A DNA stretch of 64,000 nt from an uncultured Chitinophagaceae bacterium (lineage in GTDB: Bacteria > Bacteroidota > Bacteroidia > Chitinophagales > Chitinophagaceae): NCBI GenBank assembly GCA_937862815.1, contig CALMED010000002.1, positions 310,001 through 374,000 of the forward strand, written 5' to 3'. A program made the translations under genes and the position numbers. The notes under the pieces are model-generated. The model made no database searches and was not told the DNA's origin. It worked only from the letters and a program-made list of their open reading frames with translations. Position 1 is the stretch's first letter. Each line of letters starts with the position of its first letter. Below, piece by piece: positions 10,401 through 19,511 of the stretch.

Positions 10401-10878
10401 ACAGGATGACTACGTGAAAGACTGTGTGATTGATACCGACCTGGAGATCCTGATACCCGATGCTTATGTGGAAAGCATCCAGGAGCGTCTCAGTCTTTAT
10501 ACCCGTCTCGATAATTGCGAAACCGAGGAAGATTTACTGGCCTTCCATGCCGAAATGCAGGACCGTTTTGGTCCCATTCCCCAACAGGTGGAGGATCTTT
10601 TCACCACGGTGCGTTGCCGGCGGCTGGCGGTGGACATAGGCTTTGAGAAGATGACTCTCAAGGAAGGCACACTCCGTTGTTATTTTGTGGGCAACCCCGA
10701 CTCGCCGTATTTTGAATCGCCCCGGTTCCGCAACCTGCTGGGTTTTGTACAGACCGACCTGCACAAAGCCACCTTAAAGCAAACCGGAAAGCTCTTCCTG
10801 CTGGTGATTCAGGATGTGAAAGATATGGGGGCGCTGTTGCGCCTGCTGCAGCGGATGCACAAGGGAGTGATTGAGTGA
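7474..10878 (+). CDS. mfd: Transcription-repair coupling factor
   Basis: Mfd is an ATP-driven translocase that removes RNA polymerase stalled at DNA lesions and recruits the UvrA excision machinery. The 1134-aa product has the UvrB-like N-terminal module and the RNAP-interacting CarD-like domain (about residues 450-520, PGDYVTHIDHGVGVY). The RecG-like helicase core follows: Walker A GDVGFGKTE (603-611), DEEQ box (704-707), TATPIPRTL and QLRGRVGRS. The C-terminal TRCF domain lies after about residue 960. GTG was chosen as start because the promoter element leaves no room for an earlier one except TTG at 7465, inside the promoter itself. The TGA stop lies in a tetranucleotide-like repeat. Confidence 0.97.
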   Translation: MNLEWLQQQFVNDPRLFQLADRLSFSQKQRIWLQRLHGSASQFVAAALFNHPTQEQTNHLFILNDAEEAAYFHNSLESITRELNLFYFPSSFKHPKNFRLLNASHVMLRTEALTRFSMPTGQRVGALVTYADALFEKVVLPDKLQGNMLLIKSNDTLDVTGMMSFLVDLGFERTDFVYQPGQFALRGGILDIYSFGNEKPYRIELFGNDVDSIRIFDPETQLSERRLAQVSIIPNVETQFTTGEKVSLFDFLPENTVVWVKDFDVIRERLLTMEEDLEQFLKLAVPPTGGRYEEEDRLEKADLSASDFITAAQVEEQLQRYHLLEFGYARNFNGEEGARSDMTFHTRQQPAFNRQFELLIKDLQGWIAKGFGVFIFAENPRQLERLHSIFEDLKASIPFTPVNLAIHEGFIEEDLKLVCYTDHEIFQRYHKYKVKQAYNKSKALTIRALKELQPGDYVTHIDHGVGVYSGLQKIEVKGVMQEAVRLIYKDSDILYVNINSLHKISKYTGKEGSVPKINKLGSDAWQRLKEKTKTKVKEIAFDLIQLYAQRKAQQGFAHAPDSYLQTELEASFMYEDTPDQSKATADVKKDMESPAPMDRLVCGDVGFGKTEIAVRAAFKTVCDGKQAAVMVPTTILAFQHYKTFKDRLKDFPVTVDYINRFKSAREKKETLQRLKEGKVDIIVGTHALLGKEVQFKELGLLVVDEEQKFGVGHKEKIKTLRTHVDSLTLTATPIPRTLQFSLMGARDLSIINTPPPNRQPIQTEVKVFEEDFIRDAIYFETERGGQVFFIHNRIAGLAEMAAIIQRLCPDLSIGFAHGQMEGHELEERILDFIDKKYDVLVCTNIVESGVDIPNVNTIVVNNAHQFGLSDLHQLRGRVGRSNKKAFCYLLAPPMSTLPNDSRKRLQTLEQHSELGSGFQIAMRDLDIRGAGNMLGGEQSGFMAEIGFEMYQKVLDEAIRELKRTKFKELFKEEIQQQDDYVKDCVIDTDLEILIPDAYVESIQERLSLYTRLDNCETEEDLLAFHAEMQDRFGPIPQQVEDLFTTVRCRRLAVDIGFEKMTLKEGTLRCYFVGNPDSPYFESPRFRNLLGFVQTDLHKATLKQTGKLFLLVIQDVKDMGALLRLLQRMHKGVIE

Positions 10879-10928
10879 ATGAGTGAGTGAATGAGTGAGT
10901 GAATGAGTGAGTGAAAGAATGAGTGAAT
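10873..10928 (+). repeat. Short tandem repeat (GAGTGAGTGAAT)n over the mfd stop codon
   Basis: About four and a half copies of the 12-mer GAGTGAGTGAAT, itself built from GAGT/GAAT tetramers and slightly degenerate at the right end. The first unit supplies the last sense codon (GAG) and the TGA stop of mfd. Confidence 0.85.
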
Positions 10929-10985
10929 AGAGGGGGTTGCGGAAGATGTTTTCTTATTGTATCTTACTGCACAAAACGCCACATC

Positions 10986-11351
10986 ATGGAACCCAACTTT
11001 TCGCAATCGTCCGAAACACAGTACACCAATGTTACCAGCGATGAAAAAACGCTGGCCATCCTCAGTCACCTGCTGGGCATCTTTTTTTCCTTTATTCCCG
11101 CGCTGGTGATCTATCTGAGCAAGAAGGACCAGTCGCCCTATGTGGCCGAACACGCCAAAGAGGCCCTGAATTTTCAGCTGTCGATACTCATTTATTACAT
11201 CATCAGCGGTATTCTGGTCATTCTGCTGATCGGTTTATTGCTGCTGATGGTGGTCTATTTTGGCGCGTTGATCCTGGCCATTATTGCCACCATCAAAGCC
11301 AATGACAATGTGTTGTACCGGTATCCGTTCACGATCCGGATCATTAAGTGA
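10986..11351 (+). CDS. DUF4870-like membrane protein
   Basis: A 121-aa protein with the DUF4870/Tic20-like layout. A polar N-terminus is followed by DEKTLAILSHLLGIFFSFIPALVIYL (shown here only as landmark: helix 1 near residues 20-45), the conserved acidic linker around YVAEHAKEALNFQLS, then two closely spaced hydrophobic helices (about 60-105). Proteins of this family sit in the cytoplasmic membrane; their role is unknown. The ATG was chosen because it gives the compact family N-terminus. An upstream ATG in the same frame would add 21 residues without family character. It is followed 22 bp later by a lipoprotein gene. Confidence 0.85.
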   Translation: MEPNFSQSSETQYTNVTSDEKTLAILSHLLGIFFSFIPALVIYLSKKDQSPYVAEHAKEALNFQLSILIYYIISGILVILLIGLLLLMVVYFGALILAIIATIKANDNVLYRYPFTIRIIK

Positions 11352-11373
11352 GCGATCCGGTAAAATTTAGGGG

Positions 11374-11916
11374 ATGTCAGCACCTCTTATTCATGCGGCA
11401 CGGCAGTTACGCCTGATTATTTTGTATTCCGCTGGCTGGATGCTTCTGGCGGGTTGTCCTGCTCCCGTACAGCAGATAACTGCAGCCGATCCAAGACCCG
11501 AACTGCTGCGCCAGCTGGATGGAGCATGGGTGATGGAAGGCACCATCCGGGATAAGCCTGTCATGTACAACCTGCAGGTACAGTCCACACTGCAGGGACG
11601 CTTTTCGGAGTTGCACATGATTGATACGGCCTTCCCGCCCCAATATGAGGCAAGGGTGTTTATAGGGTATGATTCGGACAGTCGCAGCATTTATACACAC
11701 TGGCTTGACCTGTTCGGTGCCGGCGCCTCCGTACCGCATGGCGAAGGCTACATCAATGGCGATACACTGTTGTTTGTGGTTCCCTATCCGGGCCGGCCTT
11801 TCCGTGACGTTTTCGTGCTGGATCGCCGGCAACTGCGCTGGGATTTTCTGATTGAATCTTCTTCCGACAGTGTTCAGTGGGAACAGTTCGCCCGCTATAC
11901 GATCAGGCGGCGTTAG
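11374..11916 (+). CDS. Hypothetical lipoprotein
   Basis: A 180-aa protein with an N-terminal hydrophobic segment (about residues 13-26) ending in a lipobox-like LLAGC (Cys28), so probably lipid-anchored after signal peptidase II cleavage. The mature part has a repeated Trp/Tyr beta pattern, including LDGAWVMEGTIRDKPVMYNL and THWLDLFGAG. This resembles small lipocalin-like or DUF1579-type beta-barrel lipoproteins, but the match is only by appearance. No catalytic motif was seen. It may be co-transcribed with the DUF4870-like gene just upstream. Confidence 0.7.
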   Translation: MSAPLIHAARQLRLIILYSAGWMLLAGCPAPVQQITAADPRPELLRQLDGAWVMEGTIRDKPVMYNLQVQSTLQGRFSELHMIDTAFPPQYEARVFIGYDSDSRSIYTHWLDLFGAGASVPHGEGYINGDTLLFVVPYPGRPFRDVFVLDRRQLRWDFLIESSSDSVQWEQFARYTIRRR

Positions 11917-12063
11917 CAGCAGCCTATGTACAGGCCTTTTATACGATACCGGGCCTGTTTTCGTTAATCAAAGTTTAAAGCGTGCATGGGTCTGCATACG
12001 GTAAAGCGTCTGGCACCCGAATTGATCTGTACTATTGCATGGTTCACCTTAAACCGATTGTCT

Positions 12064-12720
12064 ATGAAGCAAATGCTACTTCTGCTTTCTCTCGTGATTC
12101 TGTTTACCTCCTGTGCCCGCCGCCGCATGATGGAGCGGGTGCAGCAGTACAACATCCGCACCATTGCCATCCTGCCGGCTCAACTGGAAGTGGTGGGTAA
12201 CCTGCCCCGCAATACCACGCCTGAAGCGTTTCAGCGGCAGGTGGAACAAAACCGCCGTTTCATCCAGCAAGCTCTGTACATCGACCTGGTGCAGTTTGTG
12301 GATACCCGCCTGCGTCGCATGTCGCAGGTGCAGTTTCAAAGCCTTGACCGCACCCGCTCACTCCTGGCAGAGAACAACATTGCCGACAGTGTGGCCTGGG
12401 AAAAAGATCCGGCCGAACTGGCCCGCCTGCTGGGGGTGGATGCGGTAGTTAACACAAAAATCACCCAGAACCGGGTGATGAGCGATGAAGCCGCCCTGGG
12501 GGTGGATGTGGTGGGAGGTATCCTCAACCAAACCATACCCCGCGCCAACCTGCCTACGGGCGCCGCCCGCACCAGCGATATTTTTGTGACCTGCGGCCTC
12601 TCCCGGGATGGCTATACCGTATGGAGCACCCGCTTCCGCAACAGTACCGACTGGAACTATCCGGTGCAGATGGCCATTCAAAACATTACCCGGCGCATTG
12701 CGCAGAATTTTCCCCTGTAA
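12064..12720 (+). CDS. Hypothetical lipoprotein, CsgG/GNA1162-like appearance
   Basis: A 218-aa protein with a signal peptide and lipobox (MKQMLLLLSLVILFTSC, Cys17). The mature region begins with a beta strand IRTIAILPAQ and later has LARLLGVDAVVNTKI. Both patterns are seen in periplasmic lipoproteins of the CsgG/GNA1162 (DUF799) type, where a GVDA(V/I) turn precedes a strand. The C-terminal part has VWSTRFRNSTDWNYPVQMAI and is predicted alpha/beta. Function unknown. An upstream in-frame ATG at 11986 would add 26 residues and spoil the signal peptide, so 12064 was chosen. A strong hairpin follows the stop. Confidence 0.75.
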   Translation: MKQMLLLLSLVILFTSCARRRMMERVQQYNIRTIAILPAQLEVVGNLPRNTTPEAFQRQVEQNRRFIQQALYIDLVQFVDTRLRRMSQVQFQSLDRTRSLLAENNIADSVAWEKDPAELARLLGVDAVVNTKITQNRVMSDEAALGVDVVGGILNQTIPRANLPTGAARTSDIFVTCGLSRDGYTVWSTRFRNSTDWNYPVQMAIQNITRRIAQNFPL

Positions 12721-12737
12721 CCAGCAGGTTGTAAAAC

Positions 12738-12774
12738 AGAACGGTCCTGCATCCATCAGGTGCAGGACCGTTCT
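12738..12774. terminator. Bidirectional hairpin between convergent genes
   Basis: A perfect 14-bp stem (AGAACGGTCCTGCA and its complement) with a 9-nt loop, placed between the lipoprotein stop and the end of the convergent small gene. The T-run is weak on both sides. Confidence 0.7.
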
Positions 12775-12791
12775 TTACATGGCAGCAGCAA

Positions 12792-12992
12792 TTACCAGCC
12801 CTTTTTGGCTGTGCCGGCCTGGATGGCCGCCAGTGCTTTGGCTTCGCTCAGCAATGCAGTAAGTTTATTGCCTTTCCCATCATGTCCCTGGGCCATGTAG
12901 CCGCCCTTGGCGGTGCGGGTTACAACCGCTTCCTGGATGGGAACATTTTTTTCCTTTGTCTTAACGTTGTACGCTGTCAGTTGCATAATCAT
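12792..12992 (-). CDS. Small conserved hypothetical protein
   Basis: A 66-aa protein (64 aa if the second ATG, at 12986, is used). It has a short beta-rich N-terminal half (QLTAYNVKTKEKNVPI), a glycine-rich centre (RTAKGGYMAQGHDGKGNK) and an alanine-rich helix ending AKKGW. There is no signal peptide or membrane segment. It resembles small basic proteins found alone in many Bacteroidota genomes; no function can be given. Coding is supported by plausible composition, a defined terminator downstream and its position alone between strong hairpins. Confidence 0.6.
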   Translation of the reverse strand: MIMQLTAYNVKTKEKNVPIQEAVVTRTAKGGYMAQGHDGKGNKLTALLSEAKALAAIQAGTAKKGW

Positions 12993-13108
12993 TCATTTTA
13001 AAGGTTCACAAATAAAATTTCTTGAAGCGTGGACAGTAAAGGTAGCCGTTTCTGCCCGAAAATTGCCATCAAACAGCGAAAGCTTGCAGTAGCTTGATTT
13101 TTCATAAC

Positions 13109-13136
13109 AAAAAAGCGGCTGTAAGGCCGCTTTTTT
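13109..13136 (-). terminator. Rho-independent terminator of gyrB
   Basis: An 11-bp stem AAAAAAGCGGC/GCCGCTTTTTT with a 6-nt loop, 45 bp past the gyrB stop. The A/T arms give a U-run in either direction. Confidence 0.85.
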
Positions 13137-13180
13137 ATTTCTATTCATGCAGGTGTAATATCTGTTCTGTAAAAAAAATA

Positions 13181-15466
<2,286 letters not shown>

Positions 15467-15481
15467 TTACCGTCCGACCGG

Positions 15482-15489
15482 TATTTTTG
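15482..15489 (+). promoter_or_regulatory. Bacteroidota -7 element (TATTTTTG) of the AraC regulator
   Basis: Exact TAnnTTTG match ending 5 nt before the GTG start, predicting a leaderless mRNA. Confidence 0.55.
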
Positions 15490-15494
15490 CGCCC

Positions 15495-16430
15495 GTGCAA
15501 ACCGCTATACAGGATATTGCTACCCAGGCTTTCCGGCATCCGTTGATGCCGGACGAACTGGAACTGCTCACCCGCCGGGAACAGCAGATTCCGGGTGGCG
15601 TGCACTATGCGATCTGCCGTTACCGGCTGCAATCGCAGGCGGCACCCGAAGAACTGGGTAGCCTGGTGTATCATTACCACCCCCGCCACCGGAAAGAGCG
15701 TTACCTGGAATTACGGTTCTGTATCAGCGGCAACCGGTTTTGCAACGACCCGGCCTGTTCAGGCGGCGCCTGTACCCGGGAAAGCCGTTGTGCGGGATCT
15801 CCCACTTTTGATGTGTTGGTATTCCGCTACCCTTCTGCCTACCTCATCCCTTTTGTACGCGGCAATCAGCCGCAAACCCCGGGAGAAGAATTGCTTTCTT
15901 TCCGGCTTACCAGTTCGTTCAGCACAACGGTGAATCTTTGCGACCGAACCCGCCGCATCCTCGACAACCTCCTCGGGCACCCCTACCAGAGCGCCCTGGA
16001 AAATATTTATGTCAACAGCCAGTTGCAGGCACTCCTGTTATATGGATTGGAATGCCTGGTGGACGACCGGGCCGAAACCAGCTTTGCCTGCAAATTCATG
16101 GGCAATGAGGCCGACCGGGAAAAAATTGTCCATGCCCGGGAAATCCTGCTGCAACGCATCGGCGATCCCATCACCATCCGGGAACTCAGCCGGAAAGTGG
16201 GTACCAATGAGTGCTACCTGAAAAAAGGCTTCAAGGAATTATTCGGCACCACCATTTTCGATTTTTACCAGACCCAGCGCATGGAGCATGCCCGTTACCT
16301 GCTTTACGAAAAGGGCCTCAGCGTAACCGAGGTGAGTGAACTGCTGGGCTACTCATCCATCTCTCACTTTTCCACGGCGTTCAAGCGCCATACGGGTATC
16401 AAACCCTGCGAATTATTATTCCGTTCCTGA
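15495..16430 (+). CDS. AraC-family transcriptional regulator with N-terminal cysteine cluster
   Basis: A 311-aa DNA-binding regulator. The C-terminal AraC domain (about 210-311) has both helix-turn-helix units: TIRELSRKVGTNECYLKKGF, then a second one around VTEVSELLGYSSISHFSTAF, with the family ending GIKPCELLF. The N-terminal domain carries five cysteines in 24 residues (Cys76, 83, 88, 93, 99; FCNDPACSGGACTRESRC), a spacing that could bind a metal or an Fe-S cluster. It sits 105 bp ahead of a FecA-like receptor gene in the same direction, the usual PchR-like arrangement for control of iron-siderophore uptake. GTG was chosen because the promoter element ends just before it. The inducer is unknown. 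Confidence 0.9.
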   Translation: MQTAIQDIATQAFRHPLMPDELELLTRREQQIPGGVHYAICRYRLQSQAAPEELGSLVYHYHPRHRKERYLELRFCISGNRFCNDPACSGGACTRESRCAGSPTFDVLVFRYPSAYLIPFVRGNQPQTPGEELLSFRLTSSFSTTVNLCDRTRRILDNLLGHPYQSALENIYVNSQLQALLLYGLECLVDDRAETSFACKFMGNEADREKIVHAREILLQRIGDPITIRELSRKVGTNECYLKKGFKELFGTTIFDFYQTQRMEHARYLLYEKGLSVTEVSELLGYSSISHFSTAFKRHTGIKPCELLFRS

Positions 16431-16459
16431 TGGCCGGACTCCGTTTCTTTTTCGCATTC

Positions 16460-16486
16460 CGTAACAATCTTTACTGATCTCGTAAC
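16460..16486 (+). promoter_or_regulatory. Direct repeat CGTAAC x2, candidate AraC-type operator
   Basis: CGTAAC occurs at 16460-16465 and again at 16481-16486, exactly 21 bp apart, two helical turns. It lies 50-76 bp before the receptor start and right after the regulator gene. This spacing fits two AraC-family half-sites on one DNA face. The call rests on geometry only. Confidence 0.35.
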
Positions 16487-16535
16487 GCGTTTGTTTGCTG
16501 CCCTTATCAAATTTGCGGCAAAAAATAAAAGGACA

Positions 16536-18779
16536 ATGCGAATACTATTAACAGGTTTTCTGCTGAGTATGGCTTTCGGAGCGCAGGCGCAGGAGGTTAC
16601 AGTTGAACGGGATACCTTGCGCACGCACACCAAGTATCTTGCAGACATAACCATTGTTGGCCGCAACACGCGGGCCGATATTCATTTTCTTCCCGAAATC
16701 GTAGGCACACAAATCAATGCCGGCAAGAAGAATTCATTGATTGTGATGGATAATGTGCAGGGCAATGTGGTGACCAACAGCATGCGCCAGGTGATGGCCA
16801 AAGTTCCCGGCATACAGATCTGGGAAAGCGACCCCAGCGGTATTCAGATCAGTGTGGGTGCCCGGGGACTGAGTCCCAACCGCAGCTGGGAGTTTAATGT
16901 GCGGCAGAACGGTTACGATATTTCCAGCGATCCCTTCGGATACCCCGAGGCCTATTATACACCGCAACTCAACTCGGTACAGCGCATCCAGGTGGTGCGG
17001 GGTGCCGGCAGTCTGCAATACGGTCCCCAGTTTGGCGGCCTGGTGAATTTTGTGCTGAAAGATGGCAGCGAGGTGAAAAAACCCTTTCAGTTTGAAACGC
17101 AGCAAACGGCGGGCAGTTATGGTTTGTTCAATACCTACAATGCCATTGGCGGCTCGGGTGAAAAACACAATTATTACGCATTCTGGGACCGCCGCACCGG
17201 CGATGGGGGCCGCCAAAACGGGCGTTTCTGGGTTAATACCGGCTATGGCACCGTTGCCCTGAAGGCTACGCCTAAGCTGAAGATTGCATTGGAAGCCACC
17301 CATTTTGATTACACCAGCCAGCAGCCGGGTGGCCTCACCGACGCCCAGTTCGCGGCCAATCACATTCAAAGTTTCCGCGACCGGAACTGGTTCCAGGTGC
17401 GGTGGAATATGCTGGCCCTGAATGCCGACTACACCATCAATGAAAAGAGCCGCATCAACGCGAAGGTGTTTGGCATGAGCGGCGACCGCAACAGTATTGG
17501 TTTTATGCTGACACCCGATATCAGGGACACCATCAATGCCACCACACGGCAGTTCAACAACCGGCGGGTGGACATTGACCAGTACCGCAACGCGGGTGCC
17601 GAACTGCGCTACATCAATGAATATTCCATAGGCAAGCTGAAAAATACATTCGCAGGTGGTGTGCGGTATTTTTACGGGTTTACCAACCGGTTGCAGAACG
17701 GCAGGGGTGATACAGGCAGCGACTTCAACCTGAACACGCTGGCTCCTTTTGCCACTGATCTGAACTTTGTCACACAAAACCTGGCAGTTTTCGCGGAAAA
17801 CATTATTCATATCGGCGAAAAGTTCATCCTCATTCCCGGCATCCGTTATGAATCGGTTGTGAATACAGCTGACGGGCGTTTGAACTTTGCCTCCGGAGGG
17901 ACGGAGAACAAAATCACCAGCCAGCAGCGTGAACGCAATTTTGCCTTGCTGGGGGTGGGAGCGGAATATCATATCGGCCGTACAGAAATTTATGCCAACT
18001 ACTCTCAGGCATACCGCCCCATTTTGTTCAGTGATATCACCGACAATCCTGTGATTGACCTGGTGATTGATCAGAATCTGCGGGATGCAAACGGATACAA
18101 TATCGACCTGGGCTGGCGCGGTACCGTGGGGGAGTTCCTCTTCTTTGATGTGAACGCGTTTCTGCTGCAATACAACAACCGCATCGGCACCATAACCCAG
18201 CAACGTACCGATGGCAGCTTCTTCAACCTGCGCACCAATGTGGGCAACAGTGTAGCCCGCGGAAGTGAATGGCTGGTGGAGTTCAGCCCGGTGAAAGCAT
18301 TCCTCCCCGGTAGCCGCTTTGGTAACATCACCCTCTTTTCATCGCTGGCCTTTATTGATGCCCGTTATGGTGATTTCAGGGTGGTAACGCGTAATACCAG
18401 CACCAATACACTGCAGGAAAGCACGCTCAAAGACCGCCGCGTGGAGCATGCGCCGCAACGTATTCTGCGCAATGGTATCACCTATGCGTATAAAAAACTC
18501 ACGGCTACTGTTCAGCACAATTACACCAGCGAAGCGTTCAGCGATGCCAATAACACGGTTGCAGGCACCAGTAACGGGGTCAATGGACTCATACCCGCCT
18601 ACCAGATTGTGGACCTGGCCGGCACGTACAAATTCAACGAGCGGTTTTTTGTACGGGGCGGAATTAACAACCTGATGAATGAAAAGTATTTCACCCGCCG
18701 GGCCGGCGGTTATCCCGGTCCGGGTATCATGCCCGCCGAACCGCGGAACTTTTTTTTGACGCTGGGGGCGAAATGGTGA
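16536..18779 (+). CDS. TonB-dependent outer-membrane receptor, FecA-like
   Basis: A 747-aa outer-membrane receptor with signal peptide (MRILLTGFLLSMAFGAQAQ, 1-19). The TonB plug domain runs from about 35 to 175 (LADITIVGRNTRADI, then VMAKVPGIQIWESD and VQRIQVVRGAGSLQYGPQFGGLVNF). A beta-barrel ends in the aromatic strand FFLTLGAKW. The plug and barrel resemble ferric-citrate/siderophore receptors of the FecA type; TonB-ExbBD energy would drive import into the periplasm. There is no N-terminal STN domain, so it does not signal through a FecR/sigma pair; the adjacent AraC regulator is the likely controller. ATG 16536 follows an AAAGGA sequence and begins the signal peptide. The substrate is inferred. 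Confidence 0.9.
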   Translation: MRILLTGFLLSMAFGAQAQEVTVERDTLRTHTKYLADITIVGRNTRADIHFLPEIVGTQINAGKKNSLIVMDNVQGNVVTNSMRQVMAKVPGIQIWESDPSGIQISVGARGLSPNRSWEFNVRQNGYDISSDPFGYPEAYYTPQLNSVQRIQVVRGAGSLQYGPQFGGLVNFVLKDGSEVKKPFQFETQQTAGSYGLFNTYNAIGGSGEKHNYYAFWDRRTGDGGRQNGRFWVNTGYGTVALKATPKLKIALEATHFDYTSQQPGGLTDAQFAANHIQSFRDRNWFQVRWNMLALNADYTINEKSRINAKVFGMSGDRNSIGFMLTPDIRDTINATTRQFNNRRVDIDQYRNAGAELRYINEYSIGKLKNTFAGGVRYFYGFTNRLQNGRGDTGSDFNLNTLAPFATDLNFVTQNLAVFAENIIHIGEKFILIPGIRYESVVNTADGRLNFASGGTENKITSQQRERNFALLGVGAEYHIGRTEIYANYSQAYRPILFSDITDNPVIDLVIDQNLRDANGYNIDLGWRGTVGEFLFFDVNAFLLQYNNRIGTITQQRTDGSFFNLRTNVGNSVARGSEWLVEFSPVKAFLPGSRFGNITLFSSLAFIDARYGDFRVVTRNTSTNTLQESTLKDRRVEHAPQRILRNGITYAYKKLTATVQHNYTSEAFSDANNTVAGTSNGVNGLIPAYQIVDLAGTYKFNERFFVRGGINNLMNEKYFTRRAGGYPGPGIMPAEPRNFFLTLGAKW

Positions 18780-19390
18780 GCGGGGGAAATGCAAGCATTA
18801 TACTTCCTGTAAGGGTGTGCCGGTAGCCAATGACGTTCTGGTTAAGTAGCCTGGTGTATGCTCACGTTCCCTGCCAGTTTTATGACCCTAAATGTAGGGT
18901 GGCATGCATAAAGCCGGCCGATATGCAACCTTTCATCACAACAGTAAGCGTAGGCAGTGCCGGAATAAGCAGGCGCTTGTCGCAGCCAGATCATGTGCAA
19001 GATCATTGCTCTTCGTTCAAGAGGTTATGTAAAATAAACCAAAGAGTGTTTCGGTTTTAACCGTTCGGCTGTGAGAAGTATACAGCGAATTTAATAGCCC
19101 GTCTGCACGTTCCACTGTTATTCTTTCTCTGTGATTTATTATAGTGTATACTAATAAGAAATCTACCTTCTTTTATTATAGGTTTGCTCGCGGGATCCGC
19201 TACGGATGAATACCCGCTCGGTTCCTGGTTGCCGGGTCGCATTCACAAGCAGGCTTTTGTAGAAAAAATGCCTTCTGCTTGCGGCGGGCTGGTTGCTGCA
19301 GGCAGGGCGGGAGAGATGGGTTTATACCCTTGCTGTTGCAGATTGTGTCATGGGTAAGACAAGGAAGGTGTATTGATTTCGTAAGACTAA
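18780..19390. other. Gene-free region left of the IS30 element
   Basis: About 610 bp between the receptor gene and the insertion sequence. It contains only short open frames with odd composition (one of 76 codons at 18830-19060 is Cys/Ser-rich and has no ribosome site). The sequence is more mixed in base composition than neighbouring genes. No RNA gene, promoter consensus or repeat was recognised; it may be debris from an earlier rearrangement. Confidence 0.5.
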
Positions 19391-19411
19391 GTTCAAGTCA
19401 TAAGTGCAACA
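19391..19411 (+). repeat. IS30 left terminal inverted repeat
   Basis: Pairs with the right end over 17 of 21 positions; blocks GTTCAA and TAAGTGCAACA are identical, and the four bases between differ. Confidence 0.8.
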
Positions 19412-19418
19412 GGGTGGT

Positions 19419-19481
19419 TTCCCTCCCGGGGCGTAGTGAAGCGGAGGCGTAGCCGAAGCGAAACGAAGCCCCGGGAGGGAA
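19419..19481 (+). repeat. Strong inverted repeat ahead of the transposase
   Basis: Arms TTCCCTCCCGGGGC (19419-19432) and GCCCCGGGAGGGAA (19468-19481) form a perfect 14-bp GC-rich stem with a 35-nt loop. It lies between the left end and the transposase promoter. Such hairpins in insertion sequences often block read-through transcription from outside. Confidence 0.8.
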
Positions 19482-19493
19482 GAGCCGAAAATC

Positions 19494-19501
19494 TACCTTT
19501 G
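19494..19501 (+). promoter_or_regulatory. Bacteroidota -7 element (TACCTTTG) of the transposase
   Basis: Exact TAnnTTTG match 10 bp before the transposase ATG, so the element carries a promoter suited to a Bacteroidota host. Confidence 0.55.
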
Positions 19502-19511
19502 TTATTACGAC

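Noticed and set aside
16734..18203. 489-codon minus-strand frame opposite the FecA-like receptor
   Set aside because: Antisense shadow; no domain pattern, no ribosome site and no promoter.
18830..19060. 76-codon plus-strand frame in the gap before IS30
   Set aside because: Composition unlike the neighbouring genes, no ribosome site or promoter, no family resemblance.
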